Of a DNA stretch of 64,000 nucleotides, positions 23,001 through 37,620 are shown piece by piece. The notes under the pieces were generated by a model, which saw only the letters and a program-made list of their open reading frames with translations, was not told the origin of the DNA and did no database searches. Source of the DNA: Adiantum capillus-veneris (taxonomy: Eukaryota > Streptophyta > Polypodiopsida > Polypodiales > Pteridaceae); contig CM043955.1 of assembly GCA_014529385.2 (NCBI GenBank), positions 146,904,140 through 146,968,139 of the forward strand, in the 5' to 3' direction. Numbering within the stretch: position 1 is the stretch's first letter; each line of letters opens with the position of its first letter. The translations under genes and the position numbers were made by a program.

Positions 23001-25650
23001 GGTTGGACTCCATTAGTAGATCTGACACCTAGATTACCTTCAGATCACGTTGAGCTAGGTATCTAGTTATTACTTCAAGTGACCTCGTGACACTTGCATC
23101 ACTGCCTCCATGCCCTAGTAAGGTCTACTACGTTTCTCAATAGACATTTTATGTTTAGAGGGTTTGTTATGTTGCCTCTTTTGTTGTGTGACCCATGAAC
23201 AAGTGTTTTGATTCCCTTATGCTTACCTGGGATGGTAGTGTTATCATCCTCACCTTTGCAATAATCACCTACTTTGTTTACGGGAATGGGGTTGATACTT
23301 TTTGATTCATTTCTCTCTTCCAATCATTTTGTATGGGATATGGTAGGCCGAATTCTATTCCCATTTTTTCACGCGTTTTTGCACTTATTTCCCTTGCTTG
23401 GTTTGACTTTCAACATGTCTATAAGTGGAAGAGTGCACTTGACTAGTGTGGATAACAATCCATGAATGTTTTGTGTGTCAAGTACTAGTGGGTGTGATTT
23501 CATTGTGATGGCAATCTTCTGATGTCTAATGTGTTTTCACTTTCTCCTATGAGCGAGGGTAGGGCTCTCGTGGTTGTTGTTGTGGATTCATTCAATTTCA
23601 AAGGTCTAGAATCCCCATACAAGGATTGCATGCCAAAGTTCATTGTCAGTTTATCAACATCTAGATGTTCAATCGAAGCTGATTTGATGGTTTGACTTCC
23701 ATCCTTGGCCTCCTGAATCTACTTCAATAGCTCAAATTGCCATTGGTCTTCAACTTTAAGGATGTTTGTTAATAATTTTAAGCTTGTATTTGCTAGTATT
23801 AGTGAAGGTTCTTCATCTTATTCCTCAATGGTTTCTAGATCAACTAGTTTTGGAGTGTCCTTGATGTTCTGTTTTCTTCTTCGAACAAAATATGTGAGGT
23901 TTTTGGTTCAAAAGGAGGTATGGGTTTTTGAGGGCTTGTGCAACTTCTATAAGTTTTTGGATCAGGAGTCTTTTGCTTGTCCTTAATTTCTCCATTCTTT
24001 TTTTATGCGGTCAGGCTTTCCTCTGAGCTCTTTTGGCTCTCCACATGCTCCTATAGCTTTTAGTTTTCTTGCTCAAGTTGCTACCTGACTTTCTCGCATC
24101 TGTTTTTGTCTTTCGTTCTTTTATAGTCTATGTTTGCATTACTACCTTTATAGGTATGGTGGGTTCATAAGTGTTAGGTGAGTGGATGACCTTGACCATA
24201 TTCACAGTGGCTCCTCCATTGATGGGGATAATAATTTTGCAAGCTTTTAACTTAGAGATTTTGGCATAAATTTGGAGGTTTTTTAAAAATGAGCTCAAAT
24301 AGACTTATTGATCATGAGAATGCTCCCAAATGTACAACTTTTTGACATAATTTTATAGATATTTATTTTAGAGTTCATAATAAAATAGTATGTTGTGTGC
24401 AAAGTTTTTTATAATCTTTAAGCTAATACATAACACATATACTAAATTTATATTATATATACCCATTCTACCCCACAAAAACAATTGTTTACGTACTTGT
24501 TCTACATAGATGCATTTCTTTTCACTTGTTTATTAATGGTTACATTTAAGGTTACTAAAGAAACAATGTACCCTCTCCTCACAAAGAAGGGTGAGAGCTA
24601 ATTTGTCTGCTAATCTAGATCAAGCCAATTTGTAGTCTCAAAGGGTATTTGAATGTGCACCAATGCTAGATATAATGCACTACATAATGCAAAATGTTTC
24701 TAAAAAATTATAGTTTATTTGTATCTTGCATAGAAAATTGACCTATTATCAATCCAATGGTTCTACCTTTCTCATGGATCAAGCTAGAGTAGCTACTAAA
24801 GTGGAGGAGAGGTAGATCATGGAGTGCTGGTTATGAACCACATTAGGAGAATGATCTATTATGCTAGTATGGATTACATGCTCTAAGCACAAAGACAAAT
24901 ATGACTATATTTGGGGAGATGATTTTTACTATTTTCACCTGACTAAAAATAGATTCCAAAGCTTTCTTGGCCAACGCTTGCCGCATATCCTTCTATCATC
25001 TAGTCACATACTAGACTTGACATCCATGTTAACCACAACACTACCAAGGACAATACTTATTTCAATAGTTCCAAGTCTCTCATCATGAATTTTTTTGCCA
25101 GCATGGGTAACTTACACAATGCCATGCCTTCAAATGCAAGCATGGATATAAGTGCTCTAGCCCCTACCATGTTTATAATTCCTTGCATTCTCATATATTA
25201 TTAATGATCACACAAGGAGTGATCAAATTACTATGCATTATGTACACTACAAGTGCATACAAGTCGAGCTTAATCTTTCCATTTGTCTATACATACATAA
25301 TGAAAGATGGTCTTGTAGGAGGATCAAGAAAGGTGGCAGGCACTGCAACTTTTGGATGGTAGAAAATATAATTTTATAATCATGCATTGCTGCAATTTTG
25401 TCTCACCCTCGTGCTCCCTCCACTCTCTCTCAACAAGTGTAGAAGCATGCCAAATGGAGTACTAACTAGGGGCATACCAGTATAACACCCCCCCCCCCCC
25501 TTCCTTGGCTGGCCCCTAGGCTCTCCCTTCCCTTTCAACTGTTAGTGGCGTACAATGGACTTAGGATTTCTCACACAAAAATAAGTGCCTAATGAGTCTT
25601 TAATTCTAGATGTGTTATTCAAGAAATGGACGAGGTGTCTGTGTGTGCGC
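23001..25650. other. No gene recognised
   Basis: AT-rich sequence with no coding stretch that shows a known domain. Open stretches near 23,274, 23,762 and 24,861 are short and match nothing I recognise. An 11-12 nt C-run lies at about 25,489-25,500. Confidence 0.45.
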
Positions 25651-25726
25651 GCATACTGTGAGGTGTGTGTGTGTGTGTGGGTGAACACACACACTTGTGT
25701 GTGGGTGTGGGTGTGTGTGTGTGTGT

Positions 25727-25756
<30 letters not shown>
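25651..25756. repeat. Compound (GT)n(GA)n microsatellite
   Basis: GT tracts with interruptions from about 25,664 to 25,730, then GA to 25,756. Confidence 0.93.
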
Positions 25757-25757
<1 letters not shown>

Positions 25758-25865
25758 TAGTGGTGAAACAGGGGATTGGAATAAACTATCTACCACACTA
25801 TTGGGCGAAACATAGAAACATAATTACATTTTTTTATCTTTGTTCCCACCCACATAACTTTGTAA

Positions 25866-25870
<5 letters not shown>

Positions 25871-25957
<87 letters not shown>
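25871..25957. repeat. Compound (CT)n(CA)n microsatellite at the LINE 5' edge
   Basis: About 29 bp of CT followed by about 57 bp of CA. The LINE coding sequence starts immediately after it. Confidence 0.97.
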
Positions 25958-25958
<1 letters not shown>

Positions 25959-26363
25959 CAAGAACAACAAAAATGCTCAAAGAACATCGTCATTCGTGGA
26001 ATCAAGGAGGAAAGCATGGAAACACCCCAATCTCTTGCGGATGCTATTGAAGAGTTTTTTGCTACACACCTTGGCATGTCAGGAATCATGGCTTATGGTG
26101 CACATCGAGTTGGAAAACAAGGAGTCCCTCGCTCGGGAGAAAGACCTATTGTATGTACCATGGCTCATGAGATAAAGAGAAAGATCATCCTTGACAATGG
26201 TTGGATCTACCTCAAAGGAATGGGTTGTAATGTATATGAGGATTGCACTCTTATGCAACAAAATGTACGTCGCAAAGCATACGAGGAAAGAAGCAAGGAG
26301 GTTAAGGTATCATCTCAAGAAGAAAAGCCACTTGAGGAGGATGCAAGTCCACCCAACAAATAG
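25956..26363 (+). pseudogene. LINE ORF1-like RNA-binding domain
   Basis: 136 codons ending TAG (26,361-26,363). It reads 'NIVIRGIKEESMETPQSLAD', then 'AHRVGK', 'RPIVCTMAHEIKRKIIL' and 'VRRKAYEERSKEV'. The order (I-x-G-I/L-x-E near the start; A-H-R-x-G-K; R-P-I-V; K-x-x-I/L; R-x-x-Y-E-x-R) is that of the RRM plus C-terminal domain of L1-type ORF1 proteins, which bind LINE RNA. The upstream part (coiled coil or zinc knuckles) is missing because the sequence starts at the CA repeat, so this is a 5'-truncated ORF1. The open frame itself is intact. The Met at 25,956 is probably not the original start. ORF2 begins seven bases downstream (26,370). Confidence 0.75.
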
Positions 26364-26369
26364 GGACAC

Positions 26370-27190
26370 ATGATCTATGAGACCAACTCACGCTTGCGAA
26401 TAAGCTTTTGGAATTGTAACGGGTATCCATGGAATGCGGGAATTGGCATTGATGAGTTTACCAATGACTCCGATGTGATAATTCTTGTCGAAATATGGGA
26501 GCATGATGCACAACGAATTCTTGGATTTGACAAATACAATGTGCATTCTTTGATGTGGGCCAAAAATGCAAAGCAACGAAGAGGCCAAGGAGGCGTAGCA
26601 TGTATGACCAAAAAGGGTTTGAAAGATGTTTCCATTGTCAAATAAGATAATTATAAACGCTAATTATGGCTGAAAATCAGCCCACCAAATGGTCAAGTCA
26701 TGTTTGTGGCTGGTTGCTACATTTTTCACTATGACTCCAACTTTTATGCTCGCTTGAATATGGATAGAGATCAGCCCTTTGTTGAACTACAGGAAGATAT
26801 TGCTCATTACAAGGATCAAGGTGAAGTCATTTTTTTTGGAGACATGAATGCTCGCACAAATATGTTACAACACGACACGCAACAAGTTGACATGCCGCAT
26901 GTCTCAAGAAGAATGGATGACTCATACATGTATAATTGAAGTTCTAATGATGCAAAAGAACTGGATCACTATGGAAAGTCACTTCTACATATGTGCAATA
27001 GTACCGAAATGCTCATTGCAAATGGTGTATTTCTATGGCAAGGCACCGATGACTTTACATGTAGAAAGCACAATGGTGATAGCGTGATTGACTATATGCC
27101 GTTCTCGGAAGCCACTCTAGAATGCATACAAAGCTTTACACTTGGTGAATGCAATTTGGAATCAAATCATAGGATGTTATGTATTGACCT
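26370..27190 (+). pseudogene. LINE ORF2 endonuclease domain
   Basis: It starts with 'LRISFWNCNGYPWN' (the S-x-N-x-x-G motif of EEP-fold endonucleases). It continues with 'VIILVEIWEH' (the I-x-x-x-E-x-x catalytic Glu strand), 'GEVIFFGDMNARTN' (G-D-x-N catalytic pair) and 'CRKHNGDSVIDYM' (the S-x-I-D-Y/H motif near the C-terminus). All catalytic positions are recognisable. This domain nicks target DNA for target-primed reverse transcription. The single frame is broken by TAA at 26,643 and 26,661 and by TGA at 26,937; CAA or CGA would fit in each place, so all three are plausible C-to-T changes. Confidence 0.85.
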
Positions 27191-27604
27191 CAAGTGTGGT
27201 AAACAGCCCGAGCATGTAGCCTCCAATCATAATGTGAACCATTTGTACCTATGTCTAGACTTCAAACGAGCACTTATATATCCTAATATGGTGGACCAAA
27301 TGTTAAGAATGATAGAGCATCAAGAGAGCCCAACATTAGAATGTAAGTGGACAGTTTTCAAAGAAGTAATTTGCTTTTGTGCAAAGGAATGCTTTTTGGT
27401 GAAACACATGTCTTGCAAAAGGTCTAAGAAGGGTAGCACCAAGAAGAAATGGTTTGAAATGGAATGTAGTCAAGCCCGAAAACACTTGCTAAGATTGGAT
27501 GTAATCAAAGACAAGGAAGTTTACTTGGAATGTTCACACACATACAAAGCACTTGTTCAAAAGAAGAGGAGAAGGTGGGAAGTCAAAAAACAACTTCTTT
27601 TAGC

Positions 27605-27806
27605 GCAAGAGAAAGCACATGCATGTGGAAAGTTCTGGCAAAATATAAAAGGCAAGCGCGTTGAGAGCTTTGGTGACTTGACTCTTGAGGATATGTATAT
27701 GCATTGCAAGAGAAAGCACATGCATGTGGCAAGTTCTGGCAAAATATAAAAGGCAAGCGCGTTGAGAACTTTGGTGACTTGACTCTTGAGGATATGTATA
27801 TGCATT
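27605..27806 (+). repeat. 101-bp tandem duplication in LINE ORF2
   Basis: Two copies start at 27,605 and 27,706 ('gcaagagaaagcacatgc'), nearly identical (for example 'tgtggaaag' against 'tgtggcaag', 'gagagctt' against 'gagaactt'). 101 is not a multiple of three, so the RT frame shifts here. Confidence 0.93.
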
Positions 27807-29114
27807 GCAAGAACCTCTATGAGCAACCCAATGTTGATAAGATGGAGTGTTGTAGCTCCCTTCCATTTATGTCTCCCTTCTTTACCATTGAAGATGTATG
27901 CCACGCGCTTGAGAAACTTTCTACTCGCAGGGCAAGTGACCTTCAAGGTGTCAAGGTTGAAATGATTAAATTGACAAGCAAGAAAACACGATATTGGATA
28001 TGCGATATGTTTAACCTTGCACTTCATTATGGAATACCTCATGATTGGAGTGCAAATTGGATCAAACCTTTGCACAAAGAAGGAGATGTAAACAATGTGA
28101 ACAACTATCGCACTATAATGGTTGGTTCTTTCATGGCAAAGTTATTGGATGTATCATGGAGATGAAGATAAGTGAATGGGCTGAAAAGAATGGCAAACGT
28201 GCGCTTGGCCAAGCAGGCTTTTGAAAGCATCATAGCACTATTGATCACCTTGTCTCTCTTTGAGTTCTTATGGAAGCGTCTCAATTGAAATGAAAAAAGT
28301 TGTATTGTTGCTTGGTGGATTTCAAGAAATATTTTGACATGGTACCGTGAGGAGATCTTTGGAGACGTATGCAAAGCTTTCAAGTGCCGAGAGAATTTAT
28401 GCATGTAGTCTTTCGCATCTACCAAAAAGTGATATGTCGATTACGTATGGGAGATGGAATTTCAAATTTTTTTGCAAGAACCATTGGTGTCAAACAAGGA
28501 TGCCCACTTTCCCCAACCCATTTTGGACTACTCATTGATGAATTGGAATGCATGGTTCTTGATTTTATGCAGCAAGAAGGCATAGAAGAGGTTAAGATTG
28601 GAAATGTGGTGATCATGCTTTTGCTTTATGCTGATGATGTAGTGCTCTTGGCACATACCTTAGAAGATGCACAAAAGCCTATGAGTGTCTTGGAACACTT
28701 TTGCCTACATAGCGGGTTATCGTGAATGGATCCAAAACCAAGGTTATGCTTGTAAAGACCCTCAATGACGAAAATCCATGCATTGTATACAACAATGAGC
28801 AACTTGAAGTGGTAGATCACTTCAAGTACCTTGGCCTTGAGGTTCTATCCAATCATAAATGGAAGGATTGTGCAATGAGTCGCTTGGAAGCCGGAAAGAG
28901 GGCTTATTATGCATTTGAGAACATGTGCAATGCTGGAGAGATCAAGTGTTGGGCTCTCAAAAAGTACCTCTTCGACACATTGGTGATACTGGTGCTTCTT
29001 CATGGAGTGGAGGTGTGGGGTGGAACCATCAGGAAGTCTACTTGGAAAGAGTTTGATAATGTCCAAAAGCGTTTTCTCACCAACTTTCTCCAAGTCAAGA
29101 CACAAACACCCTAC

Positions 29115-29574
29115 ATGCTCCTACTTCTTGAGTCCGGATCGCTTCCCATTGAGGTCTTGGGCATGCAAAGGATTGTGGAGTACATGCGTAAGACACAATG
29201 TAGCCCTTTGCATCGACTTCCTAGAATCGCATATGAAGCAAGACAAAAGGTTCAAGACATGCAAGAGCAATATACTAAGTTCGGGGTGGATGCTTGACAT
29301 CAAGAAATGGTTTGGAAGATGCGATGAATGTCACTTGGTCAAGGATGCTCCTACTTCTTGAGTCCGGATCGCTTCCCATTGAGGTCTTGGGCATGCAAAG
29401 GATTGTGGAGTACATGCGTAAGACACAATGTAGCCCTTTGCATCGACTTCCTAGAATCGCATATGAAGCAAGACAAAAGGTTCAAGACATGCAAGAGCAA
29501 TATACTAAGTTCGGGGTGGATGCTTGACATCAAGCAATGGTTTGGAAGATGTGATGAATGTCACTTGGTCAAGG
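29115..29574 (+). repeat. 230-bp tandem duplication in LINE ORF2
   Basis: Copies at 29,115-29,344 and 29,345-29,574 differ by very few bases ('gatgcgatg' against 'gatgtgatg', 'aagaaatgg' against 'aagcaatgg'). The near identity makes this one of the youngest events in the LINE. 230 is not a multiple of three. Confidence 0.95.
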
Positions 29575-29580
29575 ATGCAT

Positions 29581-30060
29581 CGATCGACTCCCAAGTTAAT
29601 GAGACCTTCTTACAATGCCAATGTATCACAGCTTGGGAGAAATCGGGAGGTTCTCGCTTCAGCCATTACACCATACATGTTGCCCCAAACTACAAATCTC
29701 TCTTCTTCTCCGAACGAGGTAACCGAACCCATCCCTACATCCTTGAGCCCATCCCGTTGAGTGCATCCGCACCATTGCCTCCATTCTCTACGCTGCGAGA
29801 CAAGACGTTGGGGCACTGGCAAGGAGTTTCATCGACTTTGCACCTTATGCCCTCGTCAAGTGCGAGAAAGTGAGTACCACACACTACTTGAGTGCTCAAA
29901 TTTTGACCACAGTAGGTCCTCGTTTCCCCATATATTCAGCCATGAGCTCTCCCTACATACCTTCCTCTCCCAACCACGATGTGGACTCTCTATTGCCACG
30001 CTCATTTCAACCATTTTTGAGTATGGAGAGTCACTTATGACCTCCACTCACACCACGTGA
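29581..30060 (+). pseudogene. LINE ORF2 C-terminal zinc-knuckle region
   Basis: After the duplication, the frame from 29,761 reads 'CTLCPRQVRESEYHTLLEC', a C-x2-C-x10-H-x4-C zinc-binding cluster typical of the segment after the RT thumb in plant LINEs. About 55 more codons follow, closing at 'GESLMTSTHTT' (30,060). The stretch between 29,581 and 29,760 needs at least one frame change. The remaining 60 bp to the TC tract would be the 3' UTR. Confidence 0.75.
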
Positions 30061-30120
30061 CATGTTCATTTGGTCCCATAGGTCATATTTGACCTCCGAG
30101 GATGATAATAGAACTATTAA

Positions 30121-30123
<3 letters not shown>

Positions 30124-30184
<61 letters not shown>
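30124..30184. repeat. (TC)n microsatellite at the LINE 3' edge
   Basis: 61-bp run directly after 'ctattaatcta'. Confidence 0.97.
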
Positions 30185-32837
<2,653 letters not shown>

Positions 32838-33058
32838 AATTTCCTCTTGGATTTTGCAAGAAAATAGTGTGAATATTTAAAACTAAAGTTTATTCAAAAA
32901 ATGGAGTGCTTTTGTTAGACACAAAAAAGCCATATTGGTGAATGAGCACACGTTGGCTTTTTTTGTGTCTAACAGAAGCACTCCATTTTTTGAAAATAAA
33001 CTACATTTTTAAAATACTCGTACCATTTTCTTGCAAAATCCAAGAGAAAATTTTTGTC
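32838..33058. mobile_element. Foldback / MITE-like inverted repeat (~100-bp arms)
   Basis: The left arm (32,838-32,932) and right arm (32,954-33,058) are inverted copies around a 21-bp loop. The inner 47 bp pair almost perfectly: 'aaaaaatggagtgctt' with 'aagcactccatttttt', and 'gttagacacaaaaaagcca' with 'tggctttttttgtgtctaac'. The outer part pairs with mismatches through 'cttggattttgcaagaaaat' and its inverse. The transcript would form a long hairpin. No transposase is encoded and no target-site duplication could be fixed. Confidence 0.8.
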
Positions 33059-33372
33059 AATGCATGCCTGGACAGACTGTGTGCTCACTACCCTAATATT
33101 CTTCTAGTGATTGTAAAAAATTCTTTATGGTCCTTATTAGAAGAATTAGAGGTGACACAAAACATTGGATGCATGCCAGACAACATGACACTTAGAATCA
33201 TCCACTAGGTGATTGCTAGGTTTGTGAGTTGGGAATGTTAAACGTCCTACAAAAAATAACATAGTTGAAAATTATATATCTGAAGGTCGTCCCTCCAAAA
33301 ACTATGGCCCCTCCTCCATCAACCACACTTTGTGACACACACATACACACCACCCATCAATTTTGCTAGGGT

Positions 33373-33378
<6 letters not shown>

Positions 33379-33449
<71 letters not shown>
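33379..33449. repeat. (GA)n microsatellite
   Basis: 71-bp GA run. Confidence 0.97.
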
Positions 33450-33451
<2 letters not shown>

Positions 33452-33589
33452 CAACAAGTGAACCAAACAAGATTACAAGCACATGATAAACAACAAGCTT
33501 TTAGTAAAAAGGTAGGTTAACAGCCCTTTAATTCCCTGCTGTAAGGATGAGATTGTCTCACATGTACGAAAAAATACATTTTCTTGTTT

Positions 33590-35150
33590 GATAACATTAA
33601 TTTCTCACAAGTTTAAAATGCTCTTTTTTTTATTCAATATGATCTTGGTACCTACCTTCATGTTTGAGGTGAAGAGATCGATCAAGCAAGGTTGCCCGCT
33701 TATCCCGCTACTCTTTGCAATTGGTTCACATCCACTTGTGTCTTCACCCAAGGATAATGCTACAAAAGGGGAAATTAGTGGACTCTAACTACAAGGGGCA
33801 AACAATTGTTGGTGAAATTTTTGCTAACAATTTTTTGCTCTTCATAAAATCCAACTCCCAGATGCTAAGAAGAACACGCAAGATCCGTCGAATGTTTGCA
33901 GCTGCATTAGCCATTAAATGCAACCTCAAAAAATCAAGATTGATTTCACTCATTGAAATCGACTCGTTTGACCTTTTGAAATGGTCGACGAGGATTATTA
34001 CATTTAAGGTAAAGTGTTCAGAAACCTCAATGCAGCACTCGTGGTTGACATCTTAAACAAACAAAGATTTGATTAGGTCCCGAAAAAAAGTACAAATACA
34101 TGAGAAGGTGGGAGTATATACTTCTCCCCTTCCATATCAAAGTGGATATGATTAACTCCGTAATGATTCCATATATTAAAAATGGCCAGATGCAATTGGA
34201 AATAATTTCTAAAGCCCATCAAACTATTCCTACAAAAAAATAACACAAAAGACATAGCTTAATGGTAGTGGAGGAAACAAGAATGGGTGGTGAGACCAAA
34301 GCACCAAGGTGACATTGGGATATTGACACAAACATTGTTTTGCAAGATACTAAGGAAGAACAACAAAGTGGTATCATTACTAGAATGGGGAGAGATATTT
34401 AGATACTTTAGGTACTTTGACTTACAAAGAAATCTCCAAGTTGGCACATTTCTAGATGAATAACAAAGAAATCTCTAATTTGACGCATTTCTATGATGAC
34501 GACAACTGTTGTTGGAAGGATCTAGACTAGTTGGTGGTGTATCATATTTTGAATCTAAATAGAAGGCTATTGACTATTAGAGTCTTTGAAGTTCTATAGA
34601 ATTTATAAGGCAGATATGTCCATTGTGCTCATCAAATTATAGAGAGTGAATTAGTTAAAAGAGAAGTGGCTAAAAAGTATAAACAATAGTTGGGAAGTGA
34701 AATGGCCAGTCTTAATGAAGATAATAACTTGGAAGGTGTTGTGAGGCCTATCTCTACTTGGAATAATATTCTTGCCAAACGGATTGGCACAGACACTTAC
34801 TTTGGGTGCAAAGAAAATTTGGAGGATCCCTTGCATATGTAAAGACTACCCCTCATCATGGGGTCTTGCCGCCAAAAGTTACAAAATTGATTTGGGTGCA
34901 AAGAAACTTTGGAGGATCCCTTGCTTATGTAAGGACCACCCCTCATCATGGGGTCTTGCCACCAAAAGTTACAAACGTATAGTGAGGACATGAAAGTATT
35001 ATTCCTTAGGAATGACTTGGTTCTAGGAGGGAGAATATTTCAACACCAAGTGGTTATTTTATGCACTCAAATAGCCGGATACGGCTATCTAAAGAATATT
35101 TGGAAAGCTCAAAATGTTCGTGTCTTTGAGAGAAACTTTACATTAGTTTA
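33590..35150 (+). mobile_element. Second LINE fragment (RT and C-terminal tail), heavily decayed
   Basis: Near 33,665-33,720 the plus strand reads 'EVKRSIKQGCPLIPLLFAIG', matching the Q-G-C-P-L-S-P-x-L-F motif of LINE RTs. A +1 frame then reads 'GQTIVGEIFANNFLLFIKSN', where the YADD position is replaced by 'FANN', so the catalytic Asp pair is lost. Near 34,790-34,880 the plus strand gives a zinc-knuckle-like 'GCKENLEDPLHM' and, in the next frame, 'YPSSWGLAAKSYK', the post-RT tail typical of plant L1. Endonuclease and ORF1 are not seen. It is much older than the LINE at 26-30 kb. Confidence 0.65.
34801..34980 (+). repeat. 90-bp tandem duplication in the second LINE
   Basis: 'tttgggtgcaaagaaa' at 34,801 recurs at 34,891. 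Both copies run through 'tttggaggatcccttgc' and 'cctcatcatggggtcttgcc' to 'aaaagttacaaa' with few differences. 90 bp is in frame. Confidence 0.92.
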
Positions 35151-36939
35151 GTTCAATGATGTTGTGCATGAAGCATTGAGCTTATATATTTAACAGAGTC
35201 TAGGGACAATTGTACAAGCCGAAGAATGGAAACATGTACTGAGCTACATTGGCTACTCCGAGGGCTACTCGTGTGGTGCTCTTTAGGGGACAAGTAGATC
35301 AGTAATCTTTGATTGAAGCTACTAGATAAGGATTAAACAGGGTTTTTTGCTATAAATTGTGGATCGCCTTTTTGAAAATGTTCCCCCATATAGCATCTAC
35401 ACTCACAATTGTTAGTATGGCTTCAATAAAAAATAAAAACATTAGCCACAATACTAGAAAAGACATTGCATACCACTCTGGCGGCCAATGGTTTTGATTA
35501 CCTATTGTAGCTCTAAAAAAATAAAAACAAAAACATTGAATATATACACAATGGAATGGAACTCAAAGGACAAGAGGAATATGTTATGATTTAACATCAT
35601 TTCATACATATGAAAAGATATGTATATCTTGTAAGACGTGTACTTAGGATTTTAGTTCAAAAAATCTAAGCTACGGTTTGTATCCTCTTTATGTATTGTC
35701 CTACCTAATGAATTCTCATATAATTTTATACTTTGCACAATGGGGTAGTTTGTCCCTCCTAGCCCTCAAACAAGGAATCACAACACACCAAAAAACAATA
35801 AATGTCAAAAAATGGTAGAGTATTTGGAACTTACCTACTGTAATAAAGCTTTAATGGGTTATTAGCACTCACAAGAATTATGTGATTTGGTTGTTCTTGT
35901 TCGCTTCAAGGAAAGAAGAATTTACGTATTCATTGCCATTGAGTATCCCCTAAAGATCTACCACCATAAGTCACTTGCATCAAGTCCAAGGGCCCCTCCA
36001 AAAGAGCAGTTAATTTCTCTTGAACTACATAGATGAGAGTTTTCCTCATGCCCTTGCCTTTCAAATTGGAGACGTGTAGGAAGACTCATGTTGACACCCA
36101 TCCTATAGTGATTTTAGGTGGTAAATTTTGAAAAAAGCATGCCAATTTGACACCATATCTATCTATTCAAATGGCTTTTTGTGGAATTCTTTGAAAACTT
36201 CCTTGGTTGCAACTTTCACACACTAGGTCTCCATTTAAGTTGTTTTGCTTACTTGTACAAACAGTTTATTACTTTAGCAACCAAAATTTGGCTCCTTCAG
36301 AGGTGACAAAACTACTTTGTAACAACCTTATGTTACATATTATGGACAAAAGACTAAATATATTAATCAAGATGACTCTAACCTTAGTGATTATGTTTCC
36401 CCTTGAAACAAGGAGTGTCTAAAATATGGTTGTGTTAGTAGATGAAGGTCAACATCCATGGTCTCAACATATGCCTCACAATTTTACTCTTTGTAATCAA
36501 GGTTACTATCAAATCATGGATTCTTTGGACATTTGTATTCAAATCCCCACTACCAACTTCAATGCATTAGGTCTACTAGATCAACATTTGAGCTCAAATC
36601 CATGGGGAGTCCACCTCAAAATATATAAGTGTAGCACGTGAGTTCACCTTAAGGTGTTTTAAATATATCAAATAGTTACAGTCATATTTACAAGATAGAT
36701 TTAAAAATAGAAAATTGAAAGAAAATTGCAGGTTTATGAAGATAGAGGTGAAGGATGCATAAGCGCCTGTGCGATGGGTCGGCTTAGTTCAGAGAGTTTT
36801 TCTTGAACCTACACATAACGAGCTCGATTTCCCTAGGCGTTTGAATTTTAAAGAGGTTCTAGTTGTGCATCGTACAAAGGGAATCATAGAAGATTCCAGC
36901 CAATACAATTAGAGACCTACCAGGAAGGGGAGGGCGAGG
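35151..36939. other. No gene recognised
   Basis: AT-rich sequence; the open stretches at 36,207-36,641 are short and show no domain. Confidence 0.45.
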
Positions 36940-37375
36940 GGGGACGGCGAGGGTCTTGTTAAACGTTTTATTACAAAGAATCTAGGAAGTTCTAATAACA
37001 AAAGCGAAGGGGTACCACAGAACACAGGGCAAATCGCAGGTAGCGGGCACGACAAGGAAGGAGCATGGCAATGGGCGACGCCGATAGAGAATGCTAGGAG
37101 AGCGCAGGGTGGCAGCAGCAGTAAGCTGGGGGTTATATGGTTTTTTTTTAAAATTAAATGGACTGCACTGTTGATCGCAGCGTCTAGGAAGATCCAATAA
37201 GAAAAGCGAAGGGGTGCCACAGAACACAGAGCGGCCAGCAAGGCAAGGTAGGAACAAGGCAACCGACGATGCCGATAGCGAATGCTAGGAGAGCGTAGGG
37301 TGGCAGCGGCAATGAGCTGGGGGTTATATGGTTTTTTTAATTATTAAGTGGATTACATTGTTGATCGTAGCATCA
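36940..37375. repeat. GC-richer tandem duplication, ~191-203-bp unit
   Basis: 'gcgaaggggtaccacagaaca' near 37,003 recurs as 'gcgaaggggtgccacagaaca' near 37,206. The units share 'gaatgctaggagagcg(c/t)agggtggcagc' (split by substitutions), 'gctgggggttatatggttttttt' and 'ttgatcg(c/t)agc'. It is distinctly richer in G+C than its surroundings. No coding assignment. Confidence 0.8.
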
Positions 37376-37620
37376 TGTGCGTGCTCGACTGGTTACGAAA
37401 TCACTCTTTGACTCAAAGTATCACTAGGGTCGTGCTCGATGCTTGCTGTCCATTTTTGAAAGGTTAGAACCTCGGGGTGAGAGGTTAGCCTCATGTGTGA
37501 AGAATCTTACAAGGAATCTTGCAAACTAAAGAATAAATAAATCCCAAGTGTGAGATCCCCACCCTACCGACACCAAAAAACGGGATGGGATCTTTGACAA
37601 GTCTCTAGAACTAGTAAAAA
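37376..37620. other. No gene recognised
   Basis: Short unassigned stretch between two tandem duplications. Confidence 0.4.

Larger units (their letters stand above)
27191..29580 (+). pseudogene. LINE ORF2 reverse transcriptase domain
   Basis: RT motifs occur in order: 'KLSTRRASDLQGVKVEM' (family K-A-x-G-x-D-G-I), 'NWIKPLHKEGDVNNVNNYR' (P-x-x-K-x-G-D...N-Y-R), 'CCLVDFKKYFDMVP' (D-F-x-K-A-F-D), 'GVKQGCPLSPTHFG' (Q-G-C-P-L-S-P), 'LLLYADDVVLLAHT' (catalytic YADD, 28,627-28,638) and 'HFKYLGLEV'. The frame is lost at the 101-bp duplication (27,605-27,806), again near 28,145, and by stops at 28,221 and after 'DMVP' (both TGA where CGA fits). The 3' part is repeated by the 230-bp duplication. The enzyme cannot be made as one protein. 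Confidence 0.9.
25956..30122 (+). mobile_element. Non-LTR retrotransposon (LINE, L1-like), defective
   Basis: One plus-strand unit carries, in order, an ORF1-like RNA-binding domain, an apurinic-type endonuclease, a reverse transcriptase with YADD, and a C-x2-C-x10-H-x4-C zinc-knuckle tail: the layout of plant L1-type LINEs. The left edge coincides with a (CT)n(CA)n microsatellite and the right edge with a (TC)n tract at about 30,123. There is no poly(A) tail. ORF2 carries stops at 26,643, 26,661 and 26,937 and two internal tandem duplications (101 and 230 bp), neither a multiple of three, so it is not autonomous. Target-site duplications cannot be told apart from the CT repeats on both sides. 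Confidence 0.9.

Noticed and set aside
36909-37262. 117-codon minus-strand frame with hydrophobic stretches
   Set aside because: It covers a tandem duplication and is simply open in a GC-richer repeat. Leu/Pro/Ala-rich with no family resemblance.
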